In this document: positions 1 to 9,573 of the stretch, in pieces
How positions within the stretch are numbered: position 1 is the stretch's first letter
Layout: every line of letters starts with the position of its first letter
Source of the DNA: Bacteroidota bacterium
GTDB lineage: Bacteria > Bacteroidota > Bacteroidia > Bacteroidales > UBA4417
Length of the DNA stretch: 32,213 nt
Reading direction: 5' to 3'
NCBI GenBank assembly: GCA_013376995.1
Contig: JACAAZ010000018.1
Span: 75,558-107,770 of the forward strand
Notes under the pieces: model-generated
Told to the model about the DNA's origin: nothing
The model's database searches: none
The model's input: the letters and a program-made list of their open reading frames with translations, nothing else
Translations under genes and position numbers: made by a program

Positions 1-150
1 GATAGTCATTCAGTAGCATTTGATAGTCATTCAGTAGCATTTGATAGTCATTCAGTAGCATTTGATAGTCATTCAGTACCATTCGATAGTCATTCAGTAG
101 CATTTGATAGTCATTCAGTACCATTCAGTCATTCGATTGTCATTAAGTAG
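1..150. repeat. 21-bp tandem repeat array (window-truncated)
   Basis: Six full copies of a 21-bp unit (gatagtcattcagtagcattt) occupy 1-126. Copies 4 and 6 share the same two changes (tagcattt to taccattc). A decayed partial copy runs to 150. Each unit splits into two related half-units, TAGTCATTCAG and TAGCATTTGA, so the TAG/CATT words recur about every 10.5 bp. There are no unique spacers, so it is not a CRISPR array. The array starts before the window, and nothing gene-like is seen between it and 215. One plus-strand frame is open through all copies (repeating DSHSVAF) and stops at 148-150, so the tail of a repeat protein cannot be excluded, though intergenic repeat DNA is more likely. Confidence 0.9.
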
Positions 151-215
151 GGCAAAGTGGCTGGAACGCTGGGCATAGTGGATTAGGAATGAAATCATAT
201 GAGGTGCAGGTTGAT

Positions 216-3200
216 TCAGATTTCTTTTACTATGACTTCATCATCGATATAAACCAGGAAACGCCTGATCTTTTCATATCCCATTTTTTCAAGCGTATCT
301 GAATAGGTTAGTAATTGCTTAACATGAGAATCATTCGGTTTGCCGGTTTTAAATTCGAGGATCACCGCTTCGTTCCCGTAAAGGATAACCCTGTCGGGCC
401 TGACCTCTGTCCCTTCAGGAAGCAGGATAGAGGATTCAGGCCGGGCCTGGACATCTGCAACAAAATATGGTTTCAACCAGGGATGCCCGATAACGAGGGA
501 GACCTGTTTCTGAAGTTCAGGAATCCACTCTTCAGGCAACTGGCTGGCCTCTTTAATCGTTTCAATTATCTCATCCAGATGATCTGAATTCCTAACCCTT
601 GACAAGCATTCATGTACCAGGTTGCCCCACAACTGGCTATCAACAGACTGTCCGGCTGTCCAGGTATTTGGCGCCCTCCTTGCAAGCCGGATCCTTTTTT
701 GCCAGGATGCAGAAATCATTGAATCCAGGATTCCTGACATCTGGACTGATTTTCCTGGTACCTGGTAAACAGAGTTAATCTCTCCCAGGGTATATCTTGT
801 CCCTTCATTTTCCCATGGGAGATCAGTTTGATCCAGGTATTGCTGAAGTAATACAGGTAAAGAAGCATTTTCTGATTTTGAATTCCCGGGTTGCTTAGTG
901 AGTATGAAAAGTTTTTCAACAGGCCGGGTAAATGCCACATAGATCAGGTTGACCATGTCGAGCAGTGACTTGTTTCGTTCTGCATTGTATAGTTCTGAAT
1001 ACCCGACATCTTCAAGTTCTTTATTGGTAGGGACAAGGGCAACCGGCAATCCTTCCAACACAGGATGGTTGGTTTCGATCCAAAGTTTGTCCCTGGTACT
1101 TTTAAGTGTCTCTGTAGCAAAAGGCCAGATAACCACAGGGAATTCAAGTCCTTTAGCCTTGTGGATAGTCATGATGCGAACAGCATCTATACCTTCGGGA
1201 ACGACTACTGATAGTTGATTTTTCTTCTCCTCCCAGGATTCCAGCAAATCGGCAAGTTGGAAAGCATCTGAGCTTACCTGCCGCCCTACAAACTCAAGGA
1301 AAAACTGGATATATGAATTATAGGGCTGCCCATCCAACCCAAATATCCTGATAATCTCCTCACAAAGGTCGTACAGCGTAAGCGTTAGCAACCTGGAAGG
1401 ATTAAAATCATAACCTGAATCTCTGAGGAATTGATCGAAATGGCCCTTATGGACGATTTCCAGCAGGTTATCGAGGATGCCTTTTGTTTTATGCCAAAGA
1501 TCCAGGCTTATGATCACAGAGGCTGAAGCTATGACATCTTCAGGATCATTCAACATCTTAAGTACGGCAACGAGGAAATTGACTTCAGAAGATGTTGCAA
1601 TTAGCAGCGCTTCTGCAGAAACCACATTAATCCCGTTTCCCATCAAAAAGCGGGCAATTATACTGCCCTGCATATTTGAGCGCGTTAATATGGCAATATC
1701 CTTGTGAGAATATCCCTGACCTGTCAGTTCATTGACCAACTCATAAACCTTTATGGCTGTATGATCATTGAACCCAACATCAGGGTCATTTTCCAGAAAT
1801 TCAATACATACAGCACCGCCGTTTTTCCCGGGAACCGGAAGCTGTTCCTGCTCATCATAAATGATTCGTAAGCTTTCATCCAACCGCTGGGAAATAAAAT
1901 GAAAAAAATCATTGTTAAATCTTACAACCTGCTGGAGCGATCGGAAATTAAACCCCAGTAGTTCGGCTTTGAAGTTGCTTATTAATGCTTTCGCGGCATC
2001 CCCGAATACCAGTGGATCATATCCCTGAGGCAGACCAGGAAGCAGCATGAATTGCTCCACCTGTCCATTCCTGAATCTATAGATTGCCTGTTTCCCATCA
2101 CCTACCACAAGGTTAAACTGGCCTGAAGCAAGTGAATTTGCAATCAGAGGAAGAAGATTTTTCCATTGCAGATCAGATGTATCCTGGAACTCATCAATCA
2201 AATAGTTCCGGTATTTCTCGCCTGTGCGTTCGTAAATAAAGGGAACTGGTTCCTTAAGGATGATATCCGTTATCCTTTTATTGAATTCAGAGACATGAAG
2301 TACATTCCGCTCCTTTTTCACCTCCTCAAGCTCTTTTTCAAGGGCAGAGATCACACCCAACTGGTAGAGTTGACCGCTTATCATTCCGAACAGCATATAA
2401 TCCTTGTACCCGGATTGAAAGTATTGTTCGCAATTTTGATAAATTTCAAGCAGTTTTGGCTTAAGTGCATCAATTGTTTCGCGCACTGCTGGTTCCGACT
2501 TCCCGGCATACCAGTTGTCATCTTCAATAGTGCTTTTAACCCTTGAATTTGGAAGGGTAATAACTGCCCGGGAAAGGTTTTGGAAATAGGCCCCGATACC
2601 TTGTTTTCCGTAATAAAAAGATTCCACCCCAAGAAAGTTGGACTGAATGAGGTTCACAGCAAATGTTGCTTCTTTGGCGATGCTTTGCTCAAATGCAGAA
2701 CGGAATTTATTTATGCCTTTGATGATGGATAATACTTTATCAGACGTTATCTCACGCAACCTGGTGGTATACGCATATCCGTCTTCTGAAAACAGAAACC
2801 CACCTACTTTCTTCAGATCATTTTCAATATGCCAGCTTTTCTCATCGTCAACCTTCGATTCCGTAAATTCAACCAGGATCTTAGTAATATCCGGATCAAC
2901 ACCTGCCTTGAAGATAAGCTTATCTATTGCTTCATCAAGGAGCACATCCTTATCCATCTCAATTTCGAAATCCAGCGGCAGATTCAAGTCGTGTGCAAAA
3001 GTGCGTATGATCCTGGAAACAAAGCTATCGATGGTCCTGACAGCGAAATCGTCATAGTTATGCAGCAACATGCTCAGCACGGATGCAGCCTTATCTGAAA
3101 TCTCTTCTGCTTTAAAACCTGTTTTTGCAGCAAGGTCATCCATCATATGCTTTACAGTTGATGTACCCTTAAACGCTTCAGGTTCAGAAAGGTGCAGTAA

Positions 3201-3380
3201 GCTAAGAACCACTCTTTGCTTCATTTCATTGGCTGCCTTATTTGTAAAAGTTACTGCAAGTATATTCCTGAAGTATCCCGGTGAAATAAGTGCAAGCGCA
3301 ATATACTCGCGAACAAGGGTATATGTTTTCCCTGACCCGGCGGACGACTTATATACTACAAAATTCTGAGTATTACCCAC
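216..3380 (-). CDS. AddA/UvrD-type superfamily 1 helicase with C-terminal PD-(D/E)XK nuclease
   Basis: This is a 1054-residue ATP-dependent DNA helicase-nuclease for double-strand-break end processing, of the AddA/RecB type found in Bacteroidetes. The Walker A motif SSAGSGKT is at residues 12-19, followed by motif Ia (VTFTNKAANEMK). Further on are the Walker B motif IDEFQDTSD, motif III VVGDGKQAIYRFR, NFRS, motif V (IMTIHKAKGLEFPVV) and motif VI (YVAFTRP). The C-terminal quarter has the nuclease signature: WGNLVHE, then RPDR and EFKTGK supplying the acidic and lysine residues. The start is GTG: no in-frame ATG lies between it and the upstream stop, and AAAAGG sits 6 bases before it. It follows the TamB-like gene by 37 bp on the same strand, so co-transcription is likely. 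An AddB-like partner is not in the window. Family assignment is firm; calling it AddA rather than another UvrD/PD-(D/E)XK fusion is less certain. Confidence 0.9.
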   Translation of the reverse strand: MGNTQNFVVYKSSAGSGKTYTLVREYIALALISPGYFRNILAVTFTNKAANEMKQRVVLSLLHLSEPEAFKGTSTVKHMMDDLAAKTGFKAEEISDKAASVLSMLLHNYDDFAVRTIDSFVSRIIRTFAHDLNLPLDFEIEMDKDVLLDEAIDKLIFKAGVDPDITKILVEFTESKVDDEKSWHIENDLKKVGGFLFSEDGYAYTTRLREITSDKVLSIIKGINKFRSAFEQSIAKEATFAVNLIQSNFLGVESFYYGKQGIGAYFQNLSRAVITLPNSRVKSTIEDDNWYAGKSEPAVRETIDALKPKLLEIYQNCEQYFQSGYKDYMLFGMISGQLYQLGVISALEKELEEVKKERNVLHVSEFNKRITDIILKEPVPFIYERTGEKYRNYLIDEFQDTSDLQWKNLLPLIANSLASGQFNLVVGDGKQAIYRFRNGQVEQFMLLPGLPQGYDPLVFGDAAKALISNFKAELLGFNFRSLQQVVRFNNDFFHFISQRLDESLRIIYDEQEQLPVPGKNGGAVCIEFLENDPDVGFNDHTAIKVYELVNELTGQGYSHKDIAILTRSNMQGSIIARFLMGNGINVVSAEALLIATSSEVNFLVAVLKMLNDPEDVIASASVIISLDLWHKTKGILDNLLEIVHKGHFDQFLRDSGYDFNPSRLLTLTLYDLCEEIIRIFGLDGQPYNSYIQFFLEFVGRQVSSDAFQLADLLESWEEKKNQLSVVVPEGIDAVRIMTIHKAKGLEFPVVIWPFATETLKSTRDKLWIETNHPVLEGLPVALVPTNKELEDVGYSELYNAERNKSLLDMVNLIYVAFTRPVEKLFILTKQPGNSKSENASLPVLLQQYLDQTDLPWENEGTRYTLGEINSVYQVPGKSVQMSGILDSMISASWQKRIRLARRAPNTWTAGQSVDSQLWGNLVHECLSRVRNSDHLDEIIETIKEASQLPEEWIPELQKQVSLVIGHPWLKPYFVADVQARPESSILLPEGTEVRPDRVILYGNEAVILEFKTGKPNDSHVKQLLTYSDTLEKMGYEKIRRFLVYIDDEVIVKEI

Positions 3381-3417
3381 TGTATACCTTTTACTAATAA
3401 GAGATCTCTAAAATAAC

Positions 3418-6400
3418 CTATTCTGTAATTACGGCTTTCCTTTGTTTACGGAAAAGATCCCGAAAACTATCAAAATCCTTCCTGTATAGCACTCCAACGC
3501 CCTGGGTATAGGGTGATTGGCCCGAAAATGGATCAAGGGATGTGTTGGTTCTGTTGAATGCTTTCATGCGGAAACGTCCATCTTCAGTAATTTTAACTTC
3601 TACGTTAACATCGCCAATCCATTGGTTTGCATTCTGGTTGGCGCTAGCTGTTTGGCTACTGGCAGTGCTCCGTCCGAAGTTCCCATCGATAACTACCCTG
3701 TCGTTGAATAACTGGGTTGATAGTGCAAGTTCCAATTCCTGTGCTGACATCTGATCCCCGGGACGGTAATTTACACCAACATCAAAATCCTTCGAAATTT
3801 TAGAAAGCCAATTATTTAACTGTCCGCTTACCATACCAAATGATGAAAGCCCAAGTCCTGAGGCTGAAATACCTGCATTCTCCCCGGTAGATGTGAAACT
3901 ATTGAGTACAAGAAGTGAAATCATTTGCTGATTCATTGCAACGGCATTGGAGGTGTCGATGGCGCCATATACCAGCCTTTGGGTCACAGCATCTGTTTCC
4001 GGCATAGCAATGCTGAAGCGTATGTCAGGATTATAGAGGCTGTTAGTCAGGCTAACTATACAGTCAACAGGGATCCTTTTTGAAGCTTCTTCAACAGGAA
4101 TAGAACCTAATCCTGATAATGTGGTCTTTATTCTATAAACTGCCTGCAAATTAATATCAGCATCAGATAAGCTACCATTGAAGGTGATTGTACTGCCTTT
4201 CTTGATTTCAAAATTCCTGCTGAATATATTCTGAAGATTGAACAGGAAGGATCCCCTGTCCATCGTATAAATCCCGTGCATCGAATAATCTCCCCTGGTA
4301 TCTATTCCCATGTCAATCAGCCCGTCACCTCTTACCTTTATATTGCCCATGCTGTAGGGAAGTATGATCTCCATATTTGCATCTTTAGTAACATCGAGAC
4401 CTAACTGCAGGCTCAGGTTTGAAGGTTCAGAAGGTTGGGACTGGTTCTCCTTTACCAAGGTATCATGTCTGACGTATGTTATAAAATCATTGTCAGTAAT
4501 GTTTACAGCGTAATTTATGGGAACGAATACTTCAGTCCCTTTGCCAGATGAAGCCTTTACCCGCAGTTTCAAATCATTTATTGGTCCTGTCAGGCTCATA
4601 TTCCCGAGAGCTTTGGCTTTGCCATAGTAAGCTTCGTCCGGAGAATAATTGGTATTCAGCACGAACAGGTTGTTGGTTTTAACATTTATATCCAGGTTCC
4701 AGTCATCAAAGTCCTTGTGCCTGATATTCCCACTGGCCACACCGGTGTTACCCATGGAATCAGCCAACTGAATTTCCTTGAAGGAAATCAGATCTTTAGC
4801 AAAGTCGATATTCCCTACAAGAGAGTAGGAAACATGAAGATAATCGACCAGGAATTCAGCTCTCATGAGTTTGATTGATCCGTCTAATATAGGATCACTA
4901 AAATCTCCTTTAAGAGCTAATTTCCCCGATCCCCAACCACGCATTTTTGAGAAGATGTCAGTAAAGAAAGGTTGAAGAACTGCTAGTTTAAGGTTATCCA
5001 CGTCAATAGACAGGTCGAAATTATCATGTTCCCTATCAGGGTAAATTGAACCCTTGATAAACAAAGGATAATGATCGCTCACATTGCCATGATAAGCGAT
5101 TTTTGTATCTATTTTTATCGATTTGCTCCGGGTATCCCATTCACTTTTTATTTCTGCGTCACCAAGTAACTCATGATTCACCCCCATTTTCTTCAGTAGA
5201 AGAGAAGCTGTTATAAGCGGAATCTCATAAACGTTAGAAATCGAAAGATTTCCGTTCAATAAGCCGTCAAAATCAATCCCCCATGACTTAGTCAACGGAT
5301 CGAACTGTGAAATATTGAAGTTATTGAATTGTATATCCAGTTTATCCAGCGGGTCATGCGAAATTCTGCCATCAACTACGATTGATTGATTTTCGCTAAC
5401 AATCCCAAGTTTACTGATATACACAGAATTCGTATCGATGGTAATTGCACTGCCAGATGCAAAATTCCACATAGTATCGTTGATAATCATCGAAGAAGGA
5501 TCAAATTTCAACACAAGCGTCGGGTAGGATGAGAATGAAACTGTACCTCCTATATCTGCCTTATTGTAATCTGCAGTATCCTTATCGTTCCATTTAAGTC
5601 TGAACATTACACTGTCATTTCTCGCCGTTGCCAGCAATAACAGGTTTTCCAATTTTGAAACTGATGGATCTGGCGTTTGGGCGTCAGACTGATCAACGGA
5701 ACTACAATCCATCCTTAGACTAAGCTCGCCTGATTCTGTTCTTCCACTCAGTGTCCAGTCCCTGAATGAAAATCCATTCAGGCGAATGTGAGGTGATTTT
5801 CCATTAACATTAATCAAGCCTATGGAAGGATTAAATTCCCCAGAAATAACTGTGTTTTTATCTATTTCAAGGTCAGGCATGAAAATGGAAGTTATGGGAA
5901 CTGTATTTTTCAGGTGAATGGCATAGTCAAAACTACCTTTAACGTCACGCGTAACCTTAGGAGTAACAAGTGCAAGAGCCGGCAGATAATCCGTAAATAC
6001 AAATGTTAAATACTCTGAAAGATCGTCGAAGGTATATTGTCCATTAAATTCAGCATCAGCAAAATCGCTGGCTAAACTCATCCTTTTCCCATTTTTCTGC
6101 AATTCAGTAATAAGGGTCAATGATTTCATATCCAAAGATCTTCCTTTTTCACTGAAGTGGGTATTTTCGAATTTTAACTCCCCAAGCAGGTTGTCAAGTG
6201 TATTTCCTTTAAAATTCAGGTTCATCTGGGTTGACAGCATATCAGAAGTATCCCTGTCCCAAAGGTTTAGCCTGGTCAACCTGGCATTTTGAAGATCAGC
6301 CTTGAAATCGAATGCTGGTATTGAATCGGCCAAATCAACACTTCCATTGAAATGAAGCTGGGCAAGTTCATCTTTCAAAGTCAGTACGCCATCAAATTTG

Positions 6401-7839
6401 TGCTTCCTGAAGCTACCGTCAATTTTAAGGTTATTGAGTGTATTACCCATAAGTTCAATGTTGGAAGCATTGCCAACCAGGGTAAGGTCAGCTTTATCGG
6501 CAGTAAGCCCTTTCCCATTAACAGAGGCATCCAAATCAAAAGATCCAATTTCCGTAATACCGAATACTTTCCCAAGATTAAAGGCGGAAGCCTGAATATG
6601 ACCATTGTACTCAATGATCTTCTGTTCCTTATTCTTTCGCAGAAGCAAATCTGTAGCGACATTCCCGGCATCAGTGATAAAAGTGGCATTGGAAACAAAA
6701 TCGTTGTAAAATCCGGTAAAATTGCCTTTCACGATAATATTGCCAAGTTGAGAAACTTCTTTTGGAAGAGGGATCGTATTATTGACACCAGGGAGAGTGA
6801 ATTTGAGGATGTCGTCGTTGTCAGTTCGGAACTCGCCAATTTTTAGTTGCACGAATGTTTCTTCAATGTCAGGTAAACCGACCATCCTGATATCTCCGGA
6901 AAAACGGGTTCCATCAGAATAAAAGATATTCATGTTTTTTGCTGTAAAAGAGGATACCGTTCCCTTCAATCTGCCTGAGAGATGGTAATGTTCATTCATA
7001 CCTTCTATATCCGGAGCGAAATAAACGATATCGCGCATATCAAGTTCTGAAGGGCTTATTGTAGAAAGGATGCTGACACTGTCCAGAAAGTTGTCAAAAC
7101 CGCTCCAATCCCTGTACAGCATACTCAAATTCATTGAAAGATCGGAGTTGTCAGTAATTATTTTCAGTTGATCCGTCGAAAATCCTCGCGGGCTTACAAT
7201 AGCCCTGGCAGAAAATTGATGGAGGTTAAAACCGCTCTTTTCCCTGGCTGCAATATTGACAATATTGGCCATGATACTGTCACCATGGAAATGGATATCA
7301 TTCAGTTTCATGTTAAGACTTGAAAGATCCATATCACTAAAGTCAATGCCCTTGGTTGGGCTCATATATCTTTCATCGCGCATGGCGAAATGGGAATCTT
7401 TTAATTCAATTGACCGGAAGCGGATCGTCCAGGGTGCTGATGTTGAAGGTGTAGTATCAGCAGAAGAAAAATAATCGATGAAGAACTGCAGGTTCAGGCA
7501 GCTATCTGCCTTGTAATAGATCAGGTTAATATCTGCCTTGTTGAGTGCTATCTTTTTAACTGTCAGGATATGCTTTTTAAAGCTAAGTTTTTCGACCGAT
7601 GCTTTTAATTCATGTATTCCGAATAGTGCAACGCCATGTTTATCGAGAACTTTAACATCGACGAGGACAAGGTTAAGGAACCAACTGATATCAATTGCGC
7701 CAACTTGAACGGTGGTACCAAGTTCCTTTGACAGGTAGCTAGTTGCACGATCAGTAAGATAATTCTGAACTGGTGTGGTGCGGAGCAAAGCGTACAGGAA
7801 GAGCGGGAGCATTACTACTGCCACAATGAATCCGATCAA
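3418..7839 (-). CDS. TamB-like translocation/assembly protein (DUF490 family)
   Basis: This is a 1473-residue envelope protein with one N-terminal hydrophobic anchor (about residues 2-20), a very long beta-rich periplasmic body with DUF748/AsmA-like repeats, and a C-terminal TamB domain over roughly the last 350 residues. TamB/AsmA-like proteins bridge inner and outer membranes in outer-membrane protein assembly or lipid transfer. The length is typical of Bacteroidetes members. The start is odd. The best-placed initiator is TTG at 7839; no in-frame ATG exists between the upstream stop and that codon, and the first ATG (residue 10) would cut the anchor in half. Upstream codons read I-K-K-A-Y-Q, a good positively charged lead-in to the anchor, so initiation at a rarer codon (ATT or ATC) is possible. 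It is divergent from tsaD across 111 bp. Confidence 0.85.
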   Translation of the reverse strand: MIGFIVAVVMLPLFLYALLRTTPVQNYLTDRATSYLSKELGTTVQVGAIDISWFLNLVLVDVKVLDKHGVALFGIHELKASVEKLSFKKHILTVKKIALNKADINLIYYKADSCLNLQFFIDYFSSADTTPSTSAPWTIRFRSIELKDSHFAMRDERYMSPTKGIDFSDMDLSSLNMKLNDIHFHGDSIMANIVNIAAREKSGFNLHQFSARAIVSPRGFSTDQLKIITDNSDLSMNLSMLYRDWSGFDNFLDSVSILSTISPSELDMRDIVYFAPDIEGMNEHYHLSGRLKGTVSSFTAKNMNIFYSDGTRFSGDIRMVGLPDIEETFVQLKIGEFRTDNDDILKFTLPGVNNTIPLPKEVSQLGNIIVKGNFTGFYNDFVSNATFITDAGNVATDLLLRKNKEQKIIEYNGHIQASAFNLGKVFGITEIGSFDLDASVNGKGLTADKADLTLVGNASNIELMGNTLNNLKIDGSFRKHKFDGVLTLKDELAQLHFNGSVDLADSIPAFDFKADLQNARLTRLNLWDRDTSDMLSTQMNLNFKGNTLDNLLGELKFENTHFSEKGRSLDMKSLTLITELQKNGKRMSLASDFADAEFNGQYTFDDLSEYLTFVFTDYLPALALVTPKVTRDVKGSFDYAIHLKNTVPITSIFMPDLEIDKNTVISGEFNPSIGLINVNGKSPHIRLNGFSFRDWTLSGRTESGELSLRMDCSSVDQSDAQTPDPSVSKLENLLLLATARNDSVMFRLKWNDKDTADYNKADIGGTVSFSSYPTLVLKFDPSSMIINDTMWNFASGSAITIDTNSVYISKLGIVSENQSIVVDGRISHDPLDKLDIQFNNFNISQFDPLTKSWGIDFDGLLNGNLSISNVYEIPLITASLLLKKMGVNHELLGDAEIKSEWDTRSKSIKIDTKIAYHGNVSDHYPLFIKGSIYPDREHDNFDLSIDVDNLKLAVLQPFFTDIFSKMRGWGSGKLALKGDFSDPILDGSIKLMRAEFLVDYLHVSYSLVGNIDFAKDLISFKEIQLADSMGNTGVASGNIRHKDFDDWNLDINVKTNNLFVLNTNYSPDEAYYGKAKALGNMSLTGPINDLKLRVKASSGKGTEVFVPINYAVNITDNDFITYVRHDTLVKENQSQPSEPSNLSLQLGLDVTKDANMEIILPYSMGNIKVRGDGLIDMGIDTRGDYSMHGIYTMDRGSFLFNLQNIFSRNFEIKKGSTITFNGSLSDADINLQAVYRIKTTLSGLGSIPVEEASKRIPVDCIVSLTNSLYNPDIRFSIAMPETDAVTQRLVYGAIDTSNAVAMNQQMISLLVLNSFTSTGENAGISASGLGLSSFGMVSGQLNNWLSKISKDFDVGVNYRPGDQMSAQELELALSTQLFNDRVVIDGNFGRSTASSQTASANQNANQWIGDVNVEVKITEDGRFRMKAFNRTNTSLDPFSGQSPYTQGVGVLYRKDFDSFRDLFRKQRKAVITE

Positions 7840-7950
7840 TATTTGATACGCTTTTTTGATACTTTTGCAAATTGACTGTTAAGACCTTTCAAGAACGCTT
7901 GACGTAGGATCCTATTACTTTATACCCGCGCAAAAAACCAAGAAAAGACT

Positions 7951-8970
7951 ATGCCAGTTTATATCCTGGGAATAGAATCTTCATGTGATGATACTTCTGC
8001 AGCTGTTTTGCATGAAACCACCATGCTCTCAAATGTTATTGCCAACCAACAGGTTCACAAGGATTTTGGCGGTGTAGTACCTGAATTGGCATCCAGAGCT
8101 CATCAGCAGAATATCATCCCAGTAATTGACAAGGCTCTCAGGAATGCAAATGTAAGGAAAGAACAGCTATCTGCCATTGCATTTACACGTGGTCCAGGGC
8201 TTTTAGGTTCATTATTGGTTGGTACTTCCTTTGCAAAGGCAATGTCGCTTGGTTTAGGCATTCCACTGGTGGAAGTCAACCATCTGCAGGCGCATATCCT
8301 TTCCCACTTTATTCAAACTCCCGGAGACATAAAAACTGTCCCAGAGTTTCCATTTTTATGTCTTACTGTTTCAGGAGGACACACACAACTGGTAATGGTA
8401 AAGGATTATTTCCATATGGAAATTATTGGCGCTACAATTGACGATGCAGCTGGAGAAGCTTTTGACAAAGCAGCCAAAATCCTAGGGCTTGATTATCCAG
8501 GAGGGCCACTTGTAGACAAATATGCAAGAGAAGGTAATCCTGCGGCTTTTAAATTTTCCAAGCCTGTTATGCCCGGGCTGGATTATAGTTTCAGCGGATT
8601 AAAAACTTCTTTTCTATATTTCCTCAGGGACCAGCTAATAGAGGATCCTGAGTTTATTACAAAACACCTGAATGATCTTTGTGCATCCATTCAGTCAGCA
8701 ATTGTTGAAACTCTAATGGTGAAGTTAATCAAGGCCAGCAAAGAGACTGGGATCAGGCAGGTCGCCATTGCAGGAGGAGTGTCGGCAAATTCAGGACTCC
8801 GGCAGGCTATATTATCTATGCATGAAAAACAGGGATGGGAAGTCTTTATCCCGGAATTTCAATTTACAACAGATAATGCTGCAATGATAGGAATAGCCGG
8901 CTATTTCAAATATTGTAAGGGAGAATTTGCAGACCAATCTGCCGTCCCCTATTCCAGGGGAGGTATTTGA
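7951..8970 (+). CDS. tsaD: tRNA N6-adenosine threonylcarbamoyltransferase TsaD
   Basis: TsaD (339 residues) transfers the threonylcarbamoyl group to A37 of ANN-decoding tRNAs in the cytoplasm, together with TsaB and TsaE. The sequence begins with the ASKHA-fold motif GIESSCDDTS and has SRAH, the metal-binding pair H111/H115 in NHLQAH, VSGGHTQL, GEAFDKAAKILGL, the PGLDYSFSGLKTS block, AGGVSANSGLR and a C-terminal TTDNAAMIG metal-ligand segment. Length is normal and the ATG start gives the canonical N-terminus. It is the only complete plus-strand gene here. Its promoter must lie in the 111 bp shared with the TamB-like gene. TTGACG at 7899-7904 and TATACC at 7921-7926 could serve, but this is weak. 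It converges on ppnP with 4 bp between stops. Confidence 0.97.
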   Translation: MPVYILGIESSCDDTSAAVLHETTMLSNVIANQQVHKDFGGVVPELASRAHQQNIIPVIDKALRNANVRKEQLSAIAFTRGPGLLGSLLVGTSFAKAMSLGLGIPLVEVNHLQAHILSHFIQTPGDIKTVPEFPFLCLTVSGGHTQLVMVKDYFHMEIIGATIDDAAGEAFDKAAKILGLDYPGGPLVDKYAREGNPAAFKFSKPVMPGLDYSFSGLKTSFLYFLRDQLIEDPEFITKHLNDLCASIQSAIVETLMVKLIKASKETGIRQVAIAGGVSANSGLRQAILSMHEKQGWEVFIPEFQFTTDNAAMIGIAGYFKYCKGEFADQSAVPYSRGGI

Positions 8971-8974
8971 TCAA

Positions 8975-9256
8975 TTATTTGTACAAGCATAGGTAAGTGG
9001 TATCACTATCTGCTTTCACATGGAAAGTAACGCCTTTTTCCACCTTAAAGGATTCAAAAGCTTTAAATTTTTTCCAATCCGTTTCACCGGGTAATTTTAC
9101 TGATAACTCACCCGAAGTGATGGTCATTACTTCGATCGAACCGGTTCCAAATGCGTACTCTCCTTTTGCCATAACTCCAATGGTGGCAGGGCAATCCTTT
9201 GATGTAAATGCTATAGATTTAACATTCCCGTCAAAATATTCGTTAGTCTTAAACAT
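8975..9256 (-). CDS. ppnP: Pyrimidine/purine nucleoside phosphorylase PpnP (YaiE/DUF1255)
   Basis: This 93-residue single-domain cupin phosphorolyses a broad range of purine and pyrimidine nucleosides to free base and ribose-1-phosphate. It matches the family along its whole length: NEYFDGNVKSIAF near the N-terminus, GVMAKGEYAFGT, the MTITSGELSVKLPGETDW core and the C-terminal FHVKADSDTTYLCLY strand. The E. coli homologue has the same pattern and size. It converges on tsaD, so it is a single-gene unit read leftwards. A perfect TAnnTTTG element lies 27 bp upstream of the ATG. Confidence 0.93.
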   Translation of the reverse strand: MFKTNEYFDGNVKSIAFTSKDCPATIGVMAKGEYAFGTGSIEVMTITSGELSVKLPGETDWKKFKAFESFKVEKGVTFHVKADSDTTYLCLYK

Positions 9257-9283
9257 AAAATTTTGAGATTAATTTGAATCAAG

Positions 9284-9291
9284 CAAAGCTA
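9284..9291 (-). promoter_or_regulatory. Candidate -7 box of ppnP
   Basis: The minus strand reads TAGCTTTG, an exact match to the Bacteroidetes sigma-factor -7 consensus TAnnTTTG, 27 bp upstream of the ppnP start. No clear TTG-type -33 element is visible 19-21 bp further upstream, so this rests on the -7 element and its position. Confidence 0.45.
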
Positions 9292-9382
9292 AGTTATAAT
9301 TAACATGTCATTGCGATTTCCCCGGTAATTTTTCCTGATGGCAGTTCCTGCCTTAAGTCACATATTATTGCAAAAGCGAAAT

Positions 9383-9573
9383 AAAAAATGTCCCCCCGAC
9401 ACAACTAAAACAGGGGGACATTGAGGAATATAAAAAAACTAATAACACAGAAGATGCACTCTTCTAAGATGGATATTAACAGGATGTATTTTTAGTATTC
9501 ATTTTCATTACCAAAAAATTAACGGATCGCCGGCAATATTAAATAGCACGCTTTCAATAGTGCTTTTCTGACA
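9383..9573 (-). ncRNA. Candidate small RNA of about 190 nt
   Basis: On the minus strand a perfect -7 element TAGGTTTG (9579-9586) would start a transcript near 9573. The transcript then contains a 5' hairpin (AGCAC at 9545-9549 with GTGCT at 9560-9564), an A/U-rich single-stranded stretch, a second hairpin (AGAAGA at 9449-9454 with TCTTCT at 9460-9465) and a strong intrinsic terminator at 9387-9422 with a T-run. Promoter, spaced hairpins and terminator together are a typical bacterial sRNA layout. I did not recognise tmRNA, RNase P RNA or 6S RNA in it. The 5' end is uncertain: a second -7 match at 9788-9795 would give a transcript of about 400 nt. It could instead be the trailer of the LytTR transcript. 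Confidence 0.35.
9387..9422 (-). terminator. Strong rho-independent terminator
   Basis: Perfect 10-bp arms (9387-9396 and 9413-9422, AATGTCCCCC/GGGGGACATT) enclose a 16-nt loop. Read leftwards, the stem is followed by a run of Ts (9382-9388, shared with the stem base). There is no T-run on the plus-strand side, so it acts on leftward transcription. It lies about 515 bp past the LytTR stop, so it probably ends a separate transcript. Confidence 0.75.

Noticed and set aside
1-150. CRISPR-like array
   Set aside because: The 21-bp copies abut directly with no unique spacers, and no cas gene is present.
6352-6846. 164-codon open frame on plus, antisense to the TamB-like gene
   Set aside because: It is a shadow of a long beta-rich coding region, with no domain or promoter support.
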